Shown piece after piece: positions 45,534 through 56,816 of a stretch of DNA of 64,000 nucleotides. Under the pieces are notes generated by a model. The model did no database searches, was not told the DNA's origin, and saw only the letters and a list, made by a program, of their open reading frames with translations. Position 1 is the stretch's first letter; each line of letters opens with the position of its first letter. Source of the DNA: Cryphonectria parasitica EP155 (taxonomy: Eukaryota > Ascomycota > Sordariomycetes > Diaporthales > Cryphonectriaceae); the NCBI RefSeq assembly GCF_011745365.1, contig NW_024468918.1, positions 1,144,488 to 1,208,487 of the forward strand, given 5' to 3'. A program made the position numbers and the translations under genes.

Positions 45534-47245
45534 TCAAGACGGAATCTTGAAACCACCTGGGACGAGATGCGTGAATACTTCCTTAGGGTCCACCCTGGCA
45601 CGCAGCTCCTGTAATTGCTGCACACTCGTATTTCCGTAGCTAGCAATCGGGTTTTGCCATGGGGCCGCGTAGTTGAGATAGATAAAGGCATCGTACACGC
45701 CCAGGGTGCGCGCAGCGTCTTCCAGAGTGTTCAGAAGCGAGGCAGACGCGGCGTACACGCGCTCGTTGTCGGCTTCATCAGTCCATCCATGGGACAGGAG
45801 GCACACGACGAAAGTACCGGTACGATCGGCAAGGCCCAGTGCATTTTTGGTAGCATCACGCTGATAGATTGCAGGGGGGAGCGGCTCGAATGAGAGCGTC
45901 CATGTCATACCGTTGATACCCTTGACCTCGGCTAGACTGCTGTTAAAGGCGTCAAATGCGGCGCGGAGCATTTCGGTAGTTGGCCGGAAGGTCGTTGTAG
46001 CAAACAATCGTCTGGTTCAGGATCAGTAGACGGACAGATGATGGTGCATGATGACTGCCAGTAAGATTGTAGGAGGATGAGGAGGGTGGCGAGGTTTGAG
46101 TTCACGAGGAGGACAGGGCTTTCTGCTTACTGGGCTACTCCTGGCGGCAAATAAGCAGCCTGCTGTTGGGAGAGCGTTGACATATTGACGATGGCAGTTG
46201 TGCTAACAAGCGACGGTTGATCGAGAAAGCCTTGATACAACGACGGGGCTCCATCGCCCGACGGCTTTGTGTAGACAAGATCGTTGGTGACGACCGTCAG
46301 GTTGCTGGACTGGGAGTATCCCAATCCGGTAATGAATGAAGCATTCTCATCGTAAGTTTCGGCGGCCGAAAGGTTGACATAGGTCTCGATCTGCGCGTCA
46401 ATGGTCGAGAGGGGACTGTAGACTGTACCGGCCCACACCAGGCCTTGGTCTTGCTCGAAGGCCTTCAGTACGATCCTGGTAACAACACCGAAATTATTGC
46501 TTCCGCCACGAAGTCCATAGAAGAGGTCCGTGTTGCTCTCTTCATTGGCCTCCACGATAGATCCATTGGCGAGGACAAGCTCAAAGGAAGAAGCTGTGGT
46601 GCATGTCCAGCCGTAGCGAGGCCCAAAATAAGACAGGCCACCTCCCAGCGTCAAGCCTCCCACGCCGACGCCGGATACTCGGCCGCCAGCCACACTAAGC
46701 CCCAAGGGGTCGAGCTTTGCGTAGACGGCATCCCAAGTTGCCCCCACGCCGACAGATACGGTCGAATTCTCGGCTGCAGCATTGACTTCGATAGAGTCAA
46801 GGCTTGACAGGTCGACGGTGATGCCACCCGGCTCATTCGATGCGCCAGGGAACCACATGTGGCCCCCTGATCGGATGGCAAACTGGCATGAGCTGTTGCT
46901 GCTGTCTTGGTCTGAGACAGACGCATTACTGTTAGTGCTCGTAAGCGACCCAATAAGTGCCGACACATCAGCAGTCGTCTGTGGCGTAACAAAGCATAGC
47001 GGATGGACGGCGGCTGCCTGCAAGGAAAAATACGACGACAGAGTCGCATTGTACGCAGAGCTTCCTGGGAGTGCGACCTTGTCCGCCCCTAACAAGGCAA
47101 CCAATGCCTCACACTGGCACGTTGAACGAGGTCAGCCTGCCATGTTATCTTGGCCAAGTCCGAGTAAGGCTTGTGTTACAGTAAGATACAAGGAAATTAT
47201 GAAGTCTCTTACACATACACGACGTAAACTGGTACTGTCTGTCAT
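45534..47245 (-). CDS. FAD-linked oxidoreductase, berberine-bridge-enzyme (PCMH) type
   Basis: Flavin oxidase. The main exon 47113-46131 and last exon 46011-45534 are joined by a GT-AG intron of 119 bp to give GVAQRLFATTTFRP. FAD domain: FAIRSGGHMWFPG (His of the covalent-flavin type), VGVGATWDAVY, VSGVGVGGLTLGGGLSY, and LRGGSNNFGVVTRI. The usual second flavin-attaching Cys after GG is absent. C-terminal BBE segment: YLNYAAPW and the Pro/Gly-rich end. The main exon has no ATG in its first codons (it begins CEALVALLGADKV), so an upstream exon is needed; a 27-nt exon at 47245-47219 (MTDSTSLRR) fits in frame and gives 495 aa, but is a proposal. No signal peptide is seen with it. Confidence 0.85.
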
Positions 47246-48212
47246 CTTTGTGGGGTTCGCAAATGCAGTGATGGCCTTGGCTCTGAATCACAAGGTCGTT
47301 AAAAAAAAAAAAACCTTGGGTGGTACTTGGTGCGGGGTGCCAACCTGGTGCGGCAAGGGACACATGGTGCGGTTTCGTTGGAGAGGAAAAAAAGGGGTGG
47401 GACTTTATAAATCTGAAGAAGGGCCTTGGATGATTGCATACGTTGGCATGTAGTACCACACAACATGCCAATGGACACGCGACTTACCCTCGTAATACCT
47501 ACGGAAGGAAGCCGAGATCACTCCAGAGAGGAAATGATACCCATGAGAAGTCAGCACTAGTGAGATATACTGACGTGCCAAGGGGCTGTAAGCTGCGCCA
47601 ATGGCTGACGGAACAACAAGGGCCTGGAGGGGGGGGAGGGAGCTCCGAAGGGGGAAGGGGAGGGGAGGGTTGTGCGGGAGGATGGCATCTGTTTGTATGG
47701 CTGCCGCATTTTGTGAGATTTCGCCTGCATTCATCTTCTATTACGCCATCTTTTGCGCTCAACCGACGCCACAATATCCGATAGACAAGTACTAGGTAGC
47801 AATGGCATACAACCTTGCAACTTTCATGTCAGATGGGTGGCGTTCCACATGTGCTCAACGAGGTCCAATCTGTCGTGTGATCCGTGCAAAATCAGGGTAG
47901 ATAGAGAACTAGGGCTCAGATTCACGCATGAAGCCCATTTCGGTGCCGAGATTCGGACTTGAACGAGCCTTGGAACACGCTTGAAAAATGAAGGGGCGAA
48001 TATTAGGATGAGATTGGGCTTGCTGTGTCGAAGAAAGCCATTCTGTTCAGCTCAAGGAAGTCAGGCCCAGCGTTATCCTTTCGTCAGCGGCCCCATCATG
48101 GTCTCACATTTTTGATTACATAGCATCTCACTGTCTTTGCCCCTCCCCCTCCCTTTTTTTATTCTTTCTTGCTGTCTCCCCCTCCCCCCCCCTTCTTAAA
48201 CCAAAAGATAAG
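47246..48212. other. Intergenic region between oxidase and rhodopsin-domain genes
   Basis: Nothing recognised; G-rich and pyrimidine-rich tracts around 47620-47680 and 48135-48195. Confidence 0.4.
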
Positions 48213-49787
48213 TCACACCGCGGAGCCCATTTCAGGCTCCTGTCTCCATGCGTCCGGATATGCCGACGCAGTAACAGCCCGGGGTGGATATGCATAGGCC
48301 GCATGCTCTGGGCTGTCATCCTGGAAGTTCCAGTGCTGAGAAATGTCTACAGAGCGAATAATCCCATCCTGCGCGGAGCCGAGAGGTTCTAGTCCGTTGG
48401 CTGAAGCCGTAACCTGTGACTTGAGCGGGGCTGTATCCGACATCTCGTAGTAGTTGTTGTCTCGTCGTTGCGATGAGGGTGGCGCTGTTGGCGCAGTCCA
48501 CGGCGCCAGGCTCGAGGCGTCGTCTGCGATCCGCTTCTTGGAAGAATTGTTGCTGCTGTCGCCCACCATGTCTCGAACACGGGACCGCAGCGACTTGAAG
48601 AAATTTGACCCGCCGGCATGCAGCTTCAATAGCTGGGCGAACCCTGGCATACAGCCGACAATGATGGCCACATTGGACTCGACCAGTCTGAATGGCCCAT
48701 GACAGTAGATGTATTAGTCGTATGAATAAATATGAGCTCAAGCCCACAACGGGGATGGCTAAAGACTTACGCGCAAATAGACACGATAGATTGCGGCCAT
48801 AATGTGTCAGTTGCGTCAAGAAGCTGGACGCGGTAGACAAGCGACAGTGCGCTTGCGGTCACACCCCTGTGCTCCCTCGTGTCAGTTGTGTGCAGGTCTG
48901 AGGGAAAATAGGGAACGTGGGGGTGGATCTTTGAACTCACATAAGAGCCGTACCAAAGACACCAATGAGTTGCAACCGTCGTCCGAGCGGCATGTGGAGT
49001 CGGGCAACAATGGGAAGAGGAAGAAGAAAAATGTAGATGTCGAGAAGTGTACTGCCAGAGGCCATGACGATGGAGTAGGTGATCATCTTGAATGGCCCGT
49101 TCGACGTGAGGATGGACGACCATGGCTCGCCCACGCGAGGTGCCGAGTAGATAGCAGCCAAGGGGATGTTAGGAAAATACAAGAGAAAGGTGAAAATGAT
49201 ACCACCGATGATGGCATATCTCATCCACTTCTTGACAGCAAAGAGCTGTCGGTACAGCAAGAAGATAGCAGTCTTGGAGGTGAAGTAGACGGGAGCAAAA
49301 AAGGTCTCTTGGACGTAGAGTCTCTTGAAATATGATGGTGTGAACCAGCAGAGTGGTATGTCCCATTGGTGCCGATACATCTTCCAATCTACAAAAGGAT
49401 GGGAAGTGGTTAGATACCTAGACAGATGGTTGAAGGAAAATGGTCCGCATGGGGCCGAAGTACGCACTGGAAAGGAGAATAGCCGTAAAACCAATATTGA
49501 AAACAAGTGCAGCGACCGTGAAATCTATGGCGTGTCAACATGATTCACTGTTTCAATGCATGGCTATGCGGCGTGGGTGTATGGATCAGCATACAATCGG
49601 CGGAGAGCAGCCTTCTTCGATTCGTATACACCCGCCCGACTGTCAATATGACAGAGATTGTACATAAAATCACGCCGAGGGAAATGACTGCCGGACCCAG
49701 TGTTGTGGGGTTTTCGAAGTTGTACTGTCCGTCAGGCGACACCCCTGCCGGAATGGTGCAAAGGTCTTCTGTAGTTGGCAAACTCAT
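48213..49787 (-). CDS. Rhodopsin-domain integral membrane protein (fungal 7TM family)
   Basis: Fungal plasma- or organelle-membrane protein of the rhodopsin-domain (DUF-type, PTH11-related) family; the substrate or signal is unknown. Five exons: 49787-49595, 49524-49468, 49388-48941, 48866-48771, 48687-48213; 422 aa. Helices include VISLGVILCTISVILTVGRV, FTVAALVFNIGFTAIL, a segment ending TAIFLLYRQLF (the conserved K/R-S-I-xLFYxxxF type), YAIIGGIIFTFLLYF, IVMASGSTLLDIYIFLLPLP (compare TDxxIxxLPIP), IGVFGTAL/GVTASAL and VESNVAIIVGCMP. The C-terminal 130 residues are a polar, Ser/Ala-rich tail. It could be a regulator or transport-related protein of the cluster, or an ordinary neighbour. Confidence 0.88.
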
Positions 49788-50444
49788 GGTGACTCTTGAG
49801 CATTTAGTGTGATCGATTGTGACGGGTGGGGTGTGAAAGATGACCCGAGGAGGAGAGAAGAAAAAGAGAGAAGAAAATAGACCAAAAAGAAGAAGAACGG
49901 GGGTTGTAGACTGGGGATGTCCCTTTGACCAAACCTTGGAGTCTGTGGAATGGAAATTCTAGGCTGTAGCATCGAAACCTCATATGATACGGAAGGAGTC
50001 AGAAATCATGGGTCTAAACAGGGGGAGGGGATCGAAAGGAATTGTAAGCGCTGGGCCCCCAAAATATCTGGATCAAGATATGCAAGTCGTCGGGTGGACG
50101 CTAGGTAGGCCCGAGATGCATGTTTAAGGCGTATGAAATTGGGGGCTGAAAAAGATTCTACCAAACTGCGCAGTCAGCAGTTCTCGGATGACCAGTGACA
50201 TGAGCGCAGCCCTCGGAGACCACTCAAGTGGGCAGGTGGTACCATCTTCTGTGTTACTTCTGCGGCTATTTGACCTATTCCACGACTATCACTCTGTTTA
50301 TTTACATCTCGTTAGCATTTGGCAATGTATGTGTAACCAGGGGTTCTGCAATTTAAATCCTCGTCTCCTGCCACGCCTGCCAGGAGCTTGATCTGTCCGT
50401 CTTGTTCAAGGTGCTCTGCTCTAGGGCTGTCATACTTCGTCACA
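49788..50444. promoter_or_regulatory. Divergent promoter between the rhodopsin-domain gene and a P450
   Basis: 657 bp between two opposite start codons. No gene and no assignable site; a purine-rich stretch lies at 49838-49895. Confidence 0.5.
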
Positions 50445-52366
50445 ATGGCCACCCACTCGTCGAGTAGCTATATGGATAATTTGCTGAAGCCAGGTCTTTT
50501 GATTACACAGGATGGCGGAGCTTTATCGCGTGCCTTACTGTTCACCTTCCTGGCATGGGCCATCTGGGGAGCTTGGAGGTTCATCGTGGGTCCCAAGCTC
50601 TATTCTGATGATCCTGAGGAACTCCCCTACTTTGTTCCAGGTAAGATTCTTCTCAAACTGTAATCAACCAGACCGAAATTGCTGACAAGATTATTTTTCC
50701 TAGTGCTGGGTAAGTGGATTTTCCAGGACTGACCATGCTCGGATGCTGTTGTATTCGCGACTTAACAAATGCTCTCTTCGTCCATAGGTCACGGTCTAGC
50801 ATTCTTTCGGGACTCAAATGGGCTATTCTCACGAGCCAGGTAAGTAAAGAATACTCAGAAGAAGGTGCAAACGTTGATAATGGTCGTAGGCTTACACAAC
50901 GCGAACAGGGAGTACTTTGGTGGCCGCGACGATCCCTTTGCCCTGACTATCTTCGGCCAGAAGGTTTATGTTGTCACCAACGCCAAGCAGTCTGCTGTGG
51001 TGTACAAAGACACTGAATCTCTCTCTTTTGAAGAGTTTGTTCAGACCTTGATGAGGACAAACGGAAGCAGCGAGGAAACAATCAAGAAAGTGTCGTTGCC
51101 TCTTCAGATCGGCAAGGCTGGATTTCCGAACCCCGATGGCCTCTCCCTCATCGGACTCTCAGAGCGCATGCACGTGCACCAGCTCCATCCAGGAGAGAAT
51201 CTAACTGTACTTCGGAGGAAGGTCCTAGACTGGATCAACCGCCAGCTCAGCTTTGATGTTCTGGCCAAGTCTTGCACATACGCATCTTCGCAGGGCGAAA
51301 ACCACCTCCAACTTCCTCTTTACAAATGGACGTCGGACTATTTCGTTCGGCTCGGACAGTTTGTCTATTTTGGCGATGTTCTAGGCCAGATCGATCCGAA
51401 TTATCCTGATGCCTATATCACCTTTGACGAGGTCGTCTGGAAGATGTTGTACCAATATCCTTCTTTCCTGTGCGGCGATATGACAGGCCCTCGCGACCAG
51501 ATGATGGCATCCATGACAGCTTATTTTCAGCTTCCCCCAGCCCAGAGACGAGAGCAGGCTGCATGGATTATCAACGCCATGGAAGATGAGATGAGGGCGA
51601 TCGGAGTGGACGATGCGAATATTGCCATCATGATCTTTCACTTGTACTTTGCGTGAGTCCATTGCTCATTCTCTGGCATATACATCTATACATCATTGTG
51701 AACTTGCTAATGAATGTAAACCATGAAAGGATTAATACCAATGCTCGCCGGACATCCTTCTGGATGTTGACACACCTATTGCGCAACCCGGCCTATCTCG
51801 AGATATTCCGCGCCGAGACGGCCCCGGCCTTCCGCGGTGATGAGTTTGTAGATTTGGACTATATTCAGGACCCGGCCAAATGCCCGCAGGTCAACGCCAT
51901 CTGGCACGAGACTCTTCGCGTGGCCGGGTGGGCCGGGTCTGTGAGGCTGGTGACGCGTGACCTTGTCCTTGGCGGGAAACGTCTGCGCAAGGGGAACCGC
52001 GTTTTGGTGCCGCACCGCTTGGGGCACTTTGACGAATCCATCTTCGGCGGCGATGTCAACTCCTGGCTGCCCCAGCGTTGGCTCGACAACGACCGTGGCA
52101 AACGACTTCAGACCAGTCCGTCCTGGAGGCCCTTCGGAGCCGGCAAGACAATTTGCAGTGGCAGATACCTGGCCAAGTTCTTTGTTACGGCCTTTGTGGC
52201 CACGCTTCTACGTCGCTTCGATATCAAAATGGTGGAGAACAGTCCTATGCCAGAGGCAGATGTGGGGAGGCCGGTTGTAGGTATTATTGGGGTCAAGGAG
52301 GGCCATGATATTTTGGTTTCTATTACCAAAAGAAAAGTTGACCATGTTCCAGAACCAACAAATTAA
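50445..52366 (+). CDS. Cytochrome P450, CYP7/CYP8-like
   Basis: Membrane-anchored P450. Six exons proposed: 50445-50640, micro-exon 50704-50709, 50788-50839, 50909-51652, 51730-52366 (five coding blocks plus the micro-exon counted among them); 544 aa. TM helix ALLFTFLAWAIWGAWRFI near residue 30. After it comes the proline-rich hinge VPVLGHGLAFFRDS. ExxR in HETLR, PxRW in LPQRWL, heme loop FGAGKTICSGRYLAK. The I-helix reads NTNARRTSFWML, without the acid/threonine pair of ordinary P450s; this resembles CYP7/CYP8 proteins (NTxPxxFW). Joins rebuild SRAREYFGGRDDPFAL and FAINTNARR. Start ATG 50445. It may hydroxylate or rearrange the terpene. Confidence 0.88.
50704..50709 (+). other. Inferred 6-nt micro-exon of the CYP7/8-like P450
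   Basis: The six bases TGCTGG are flanked by a TTTCCTAG acceptor and a GTAAGT donor and keep the frame. They add Val-Leu to give VPVLGHGLAFF, the usual P450 hinge spacing; skipping them gives VPGHGLAFF, also in frame but two residues short. Confidence 0.6.
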
Positions 52367-52982
52367 ACTCGGAACACGGTTCCTTATGTATTGTACTCAG
52401 TTTTAGAGGTCCAAGTTGAAGGTATATTGGGAAATATTCTTATGCCCATTTGTTTCCTGTGTAATGCTAAGATTAATGACAAAAAGGCCAAGTATAATAA
52501 TCACTTAAATGATCATGAACGTATTAGTCAATATTACTTGAGCAAATAGCCACAAATCATCTGTTTATCCTGAACAGCTTGAACCATTGACGACCAATAT
52601 CAATCATGTTAACTTGGGATTACAGAAACACTAAGCATGATACGTAATTCACTAAATGAGTGTATTCAAGGGGGCCCCGGACGCTATGAGGCTACGACAC
52701 GGCAAAAAGACTTTGGCCAGTCTCTCGGCTGAGACACACCTTGACTTTGTTGCCCTCGGGACCGCCTGCTCAAGCTACGCGCCAAAGTTGCCCAGCACTA
52801 CGAGCATAACGATCTGGATATCTCTCCTGCAGAAGTGCTGGACAAAGAAGATATGGTCAGGCTGGTGTGGCCGTGTATAACGGTTCTCGAAATGAAGTTT
52901 GAAGAGAGGTGCTTCTTCTTCATCATCAAATGTCCAGCCATTGGAAGCGAAGGCACTGGTAGACTGATTGACTGCTGACCGC
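52367..52982. other. Intergenic region with a coding-like fragment
   Basis: 52370-52650 is A+T-rich. A plus-strand frame at 52745-52978 reads RDRLLKLRAKVAQHYEH then SPAEVLDKEDMVRLVW and has biased, protein-like composition, but lacks an early ATG and matches no family I can name. It may be an exon or relic of a lost gene. Confidence 0.35.
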
Positions 52983-55518
52983 TCACCTCGCTTGGGAGAG
53001 GCCAACAATCACAGACTCTCTCCAAGCCCAAAGTGCTGCAAAGACTGGCCCCGGGCCCACCAAGGCTTGTCCCAGGCCGACAGCTCCAGCGGCTTGCAGC
53101 GCACTCCTCGTAGTGACGTACCCGAGCCTGCGCAGCTCGAAGACGCTGTAAAGACTCCACACGGCTACGGCCGCCCAGAAGATCTGAAATTCGGAGGGCG
53201 AGACCCTGTTCGCAGCAAGCAGGACATGCGGCAGCTTCTCGAAAACTCCGGCGAGCTGGGATTCTTGGCCCGGCAGCAACCTGTAGGCAAGGTTGCTCAC
53301 GAGCGTGAGCGCCGAGGTAGCAAGGTATCCACACAGAAGCGGCATGAAGTCCTCAGTGCTGATTGTCCACCCAGCACCTCCGATCGATGAGGTGACCGGC
53401 ACACTCCGGGGCACGAACGCCAATAGGACCATAACGAGGACTGGGCACCAACGCCATGCTATGACGGCTGCCTGTTGGGCTGCACCGTTGGGAACGTATG
53501 CGAGAGTTACAGAAAGAGCATATGCGAGACAGAGACCAGGGAACAGAGCGTTGGCGACGGCTGGGTCGACGAACCGGCCCGTGGTGCGCGTGTATACCGT
53601 CTTCTTGGTAGCATATAAGCTGAGCAGGAAGTATAGGGGGCCGGCCGCACCGAGTCCCAGAAACTGATTAACCGTTAAGGTGACAATCGAAGTTGCAATG
53701 CCCAATTTGTTTCCGTTCCGATAGGCTTCGACTAGGAAAATATAGACAATTGGGACCATATTGGCGAGGAAGAAGACTTCGGGAGTGTCGTACCGCCGCG
53801 GCGTCTCGGACGCAGTTTCGAAGGGAACCTGAGGGGTAAAGCTAGAGCGCTCCCCAGGCCCTTGGATGAGTATCTTGAAGGCCCGTTCGAAGTGTTCTGC
53901 ACCCCATGAGAATGCTTCTGGTGTGAGGGCGGCATAGAACAGGGCGGCAAATAAGAGCACCACCCCTGAGGTGACGAGAGCTGAGAATCTGGATCCTAGA
54001 GGCCGAGACGGGAGCTCATCGACGAACGGAATATAATATTCACGCTTCGGCATAGGCAGAAAATCTGCACGGTGGGCTCCCGCAAAGCACGTGGCCGGGG
54101 CGTCAAGGAGTTGCTCCATGCCCGCGATCGGGACCAGACGAGGGGTGATGTGCTCAGCAAATCGGCCCTCCATAGAGGCCAAGCTCTGCCTGGCATGTGA
54201 TTCACACATCAACTCCTGGACACGGGGCTGTCTTTGCGATTGTGTGCGGGAGAAAACCTCATGGATCTGAGCCTTGGTCAAACCCGCCGGGCTCTGCTCC
54301 AGGAGGCGCACGAGGTTTGAAACAAGGACGCCGGCTGTCTCGATGGCGCTGTTGCCGCCGTGGCCGCTGATGGGATCAACCTTCGAGCTGTTAGCTGATG
54401 TTCCAATCTGTGAGCTGCCCGCTGTGTATTTTCTTGCCTTGTGAGCCGCATCGCCGATGGTTATGATGCGATCGAAGTACCACTTCTTGAAGATATACTC
54501 TGGGATCGGCGTGAGCGTGGAGCTAATCTTGGCCTTGTACAGATCGCCAAACACGTGCTTATCTGTGAGCTGGTCGTTCCAGTGGTCCTTGACAAGTGCC
54601 TCCTCATCCTGCTTGGTATACCGAGGGAGGTCGGTTCCGTAGTGCTTTTTGTCGATCTTCTGGAAGAGGAACCAGTACACGCGGTGTCGTGGGCCGGCTA
54701 TTACTAGGTACGAGAAGCGCTTGCCGAACACAGTTGTTGCGGTAGCCTTTTCAAAATCTTCTACGATCGAGATGCCAAAGATACACTTGGACTCCGTCGG
54801 CAGACATCCTACAAGGCGTGAGAGACTGGTCCTTCTGGAGCTCCAGCGCAACTTGATTCAAGGGGCGAGAACTCACCTGCTCGCTCGGCAGCAGAGATGT
54901 ACCCAGGCTCCAGTGCTTCCGAGATCCGCCACAACTCGCTGCGCACCTTGCTGTGCACGCCGTCAGCGCCTACCAGAATGTCACCTGAGAAAGTAGCCCC
55001 GTCCGTCGTCTTGACCTCTACCGAGTTAGGATGCAGCTTGACTTCTGCCACCCGCTTGTTGAGGTGGACCCTATCCTTGTGCTGCAGGTTCCGCCAAAAA
55101 ACCTCGAGCACCATCTGGCGGTCTACAAAAATGAAGTTGTATCCATATCTAAAGAAAATAGATTGTCAGCCAAAGAACCCGTGTATGTAGGCCGACCCGT
55201 GGAGCAGACCTACCGATTTCTCTCCTGGTCGCCTATGTTCTCCATGGCCTGAATCTCCCGCCTAGTCGTAGCACAACGGAATCGGGACCGCAGGAAGGGC
55301 TCACCGAGGAGGGCCCACATCTGGTCATAGATGCCGAGCTGGTCCATCACCCGAGACCCATTGGGCAGCCACCCGATGCTGGCGCCGACCTGGGGTGCGA
55401 TCTCGCCGTGTGCCTCGAGGATGACATAGTCAATGCCGGCTTTCTCGAGCAGAAGAGCTAGCGTCAGGCCAGCGATGCTGCCACCGGCGATGAGCACCCG
55501 GAAGGGCTTTTGTGCCAT
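52983..55518 (-). CDS. FAD-dependent monooxygenase fused to a polytopic membrane domain
   Basis: Class A flavoprotein monooxygenase. Exons: 55518-55214, 55148-54877, then 54808-52983, which itself probably contains a 57-bp GC-AG intron (54437-54381); about 781 aa. FAD motifs: [15 protein letters not shown] at the N-terminus, [14 protein letters not shown] (DG motif) and ITIGDAAHK (GD motif). Removing the 57 bp joins GDAAHK to [16 protein letters not shown], the conserved spacing. From about residue 450 the protein has no flavin motif but seven or eight hydrophobic helices, for example [73 protein letters not shown] and [17 protein letters not shown]. Related meroterpenoid and terpenoid FMOs often have a single C-terminal helix; a whole membrane domain suggests ER anchoring or a second activity such as cyclisation (inference). 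Divergent from the O-methyltransferase. Confidence 0.88.
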
Positions 55519-56816
55519 GATGTGTCCGGTTTGTGAGGGTGGCGTGGGACGGGCGTGTGGCTAAAATTGGGCGGGCTAGATGCGGGCGTGCTGAGCCGTC
55601 GTGTACGCAAGCTGGATGAGCTTTAAGCCTTCTTCTTTCTGGAATGCTCGAAAAGGTTCTTCCATGAATCGGAGACCAATTCCGTATTGTCTCAATGACT
55701 TTTATATGTGTGATCGGACTGTGAAGAATCAGCATGAGCTCCGGCGGACTTTATCGACGCCCGCATCCCCGCCGCAGGGTATTCACAGACAGGCCTAAGC
55801 GAGGCTCCCATGGACTCGGCCTCCGTGTTTTCACGAAAAGTTGTGGGGAACAGAGACCCACCGTGCAACACCATCTCGAGGCTCACGCAATGATTTTCGG
55901 ATCAATTGCTGGCCCGTGACAAGAGGGAATATAAAAGAGTCACTGCATACGCCCAAGATTGTGACAGATAGGGAAAAAAGGTTGTTATTGGTGCTGCCAG
56001 TCTCCAAGACGTCTCAAAACCATGCCTTTGCGAAAGGTCTGTCCCAAGTAGTTTTTGGCTGGCTTCAAGACCGAGACTACAATCGATAGCGTATCGCACG
56101 CAGGTCGATTTCAGTTCTTCTTTGTCTAAGAGAATGGTGCAAGGTAACCACACCCCCACCCTATGAGTTATTTCGAGTCTGCGTACTTCTATGCCAAGAT
56201 GGCATTTCCGTAGTCTCCGTGCTATTTGGGTGCTCAACTGCACCTCAGCATGATATGGTTTAGGCCTGTCAAACTTGTCATTGTCGGAAAATTAAATCCA
56301 TCCTTCGTCTAGGGCATATGCACTACACGTATTGGTGGGTTTTCATTTCGTCAAGCTAGGGAACCAACGAGACTTTAAAGCCTGAGAGCTGACGATAATG
56401 GTATAATGAGTCAAGCAGAACTAACTGCTGTTAATACGATGTGGAATAATGCTCTCATATCGCTGTACAAAGCCACAAAACGTGGAAGAAAGTGCCCCAG
56501 ATCCAATTTAATGAGGTTCCTAATATCAAGAAGATCTGTCCATGCCGAATAAATTGAGTGAGGCCGTAAATATATTTGAGTGTCTCGTACTGTTTTACAA
56601 AATGCCCCTACAATCTTGCTGCTTACTGATGACAGTCAATCATTGTATGGCATGCAGGTGACACTAGAAATTCAGTTAGCCTCCATTCGAGTCTTTTTTG
56701 AATAGCGAGGAACTGCTGTGCTCAATTTACAAATTATGAGTAGGAGGAGAGGAACCGTTTCGGCTTTTCTCTCTATATATTCCCATTTCTTCTAGTACTC
56801 TTCGACTGTAAGAAAT
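55519..56816. promoter_or_regulatory. Divergent promoter region of FMO and O-methyltransferase
   Basis: 1.3 kb with no gene recognised; 56280-56700 is A+T-rich. Short frames carry no motif. Confidence 0.45.
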
